NCBI RefSeq assembly: GCF_004770995.1
Contig: NZ_RQHW01000047.1
Coordinates: forward strand, 698,350-762,349
Direction of reading: 5' to 3'
From: Leptospira idonii
Lineage (GTDB): Bacteria; Spirochaetota; Leptospiria; Leptospirales; Leptospiraceae
DNA length: 64,000 nucleotides
The notes under the pieces are model-generated. The model worked only from the letters and a program-made list of their open reading frames with translations, searched no databases and was not told the DNA's origin. The translations under genes were made by a program, and so were the position numbers. The stretch's first letter is position 1. Each line of letters starts with the position of its first letter. Shown here one piece after another: positions 63,906 through 64,000 of this stretch.

Positions 63906-64000
63906 GATGGCGCTGGAATAGATTGTGCTAGTATAGTATTCACCTGACAGTTTCGTAAAGAAGCAGTGGTCAGACCTCTTCTAATTGGGAAAATGATTTT

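Larger units (their letters stand above)
63611..64000. other. Intergenic region with structured repeats (390 bp)
   Basis: No protein gene was seen up to the window end. It holds the promoter of the ArsR operon, the branched inverted-repeat element at 63675-63754 and a degenerate third copy of the dispersed element at 63854-63905. Confidence 0.55.

Overview
The window looks like a chromosomal segment of a spirochaete, most likely an environmental (saprophytic) Leptospira. The evidence is a flagellin C-terminus of the periplasmic FlaB type at the left edge, several lipoproteins with loose spirochaetal lipoboxes, many TTG/GTG starts, moderately AT-rich DNA, and a gene mix typical of Leptospira (7TMR-DISM hybrid kinases, cyclases, LamG/NHL surface lipoproteins). 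The species call is inference. No rRNA, tRNA, CRISPR array, transposase or prophage module was recognised.

Layout. 1-1.4 kb: flagellin end, OmpA-like lipoprotein, YbaB/EbfC. 1.6-7.7 kb: MarR with a membrane partner, a RibD-C/DHFR-fold reductase, a small secreted protein, an alpha/beta hydrolase next to an orphan ParA-type ATPase, a YopX-like protein and a secreted TPR protein. 7.7-12.5 kb: long-chain acyl-CoA ligase converging on aminopeptidase N, then an RRM protein. 12.7-15.8 kb: REC/degenerate GGDEF/EAL protein coupled to a membrane protein, then a YciI-like protein. 15.8-18.8 kb: LysR regulator divergent from leuCD. 18.8-20.6 kb: small lipoprotein, SAM methyltransferase, DoxX-like protein. 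20.7-28.2 kb: a 2086-residue mosaic surface lipoprotein overlapping an ADP/ATP-translocase-like transporter. 28.2-32.7 kb: aldo/keto reductase, VOC protein, and a tetR-led operon (MBL-fold lipoprotein, NAD(P)-binding protein, LprI-like protein). 32.8-38.4 kb: LuxR-type response regulator, a hybrid kinase with two histidine-kinase modules, and a membrane adenylate/guanylate cyclase with a built-in 2Fe-2S ferredoxin domain. 38.4-41.1 kb: Ohr and a large unknown protein.

41.4-50.1 kb is a complete cbb3 cytochrome oxidase locus (small membrane protein, ccoN, ccoO, ccoQ, ccoP, ccoG, ccoH, ccoI, ccoS, SafE-like protein). It encodes the high-affinity terminal oxidase with its copper loading and assembly factors, and an FNR-like site lies upstream of ccoN. 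ccoQ and ccoS are short genes that are easily missed; here they share a C-terminal PKYRML motif. 50.1-58.1 kb: MFS permease, VOC protein, AraC/GyrI-like regulator, RtcB RNA ligase, DUF3703, papain-fold protease with DUF4384, ABM-like membrane protein and a HExxH metalloprotease candidate. 58.1-61.4 kb: an orphan heavy-metal RND pump. 61.7-63.6 kb: an ArsR/AHSA1/DoxX/DUF4256 operon.

The most interesting non-coding signal is a dispersed GC-rich intergenic element. Two copies (about 20.0 kb on the minus strand, 61.55 kb on the plus strand) share blocks and show compensatory base changes in two stems; a shorter degenerate copy lies near 63.87 kb. Other structures of note are an 80-nt branched inverted-repeat element near 63.7 kb, a perfect 28-bp palindrome inside ccoG, and clear operator-like palindromes at the marR and tetR promoters. 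No complete unknown defence or mobile system was found. The best candidates for undescribed biology are the structured repeat, the redox-linked cyclase, the double-kinase hybrid and the mosaic surface lipoprotein.
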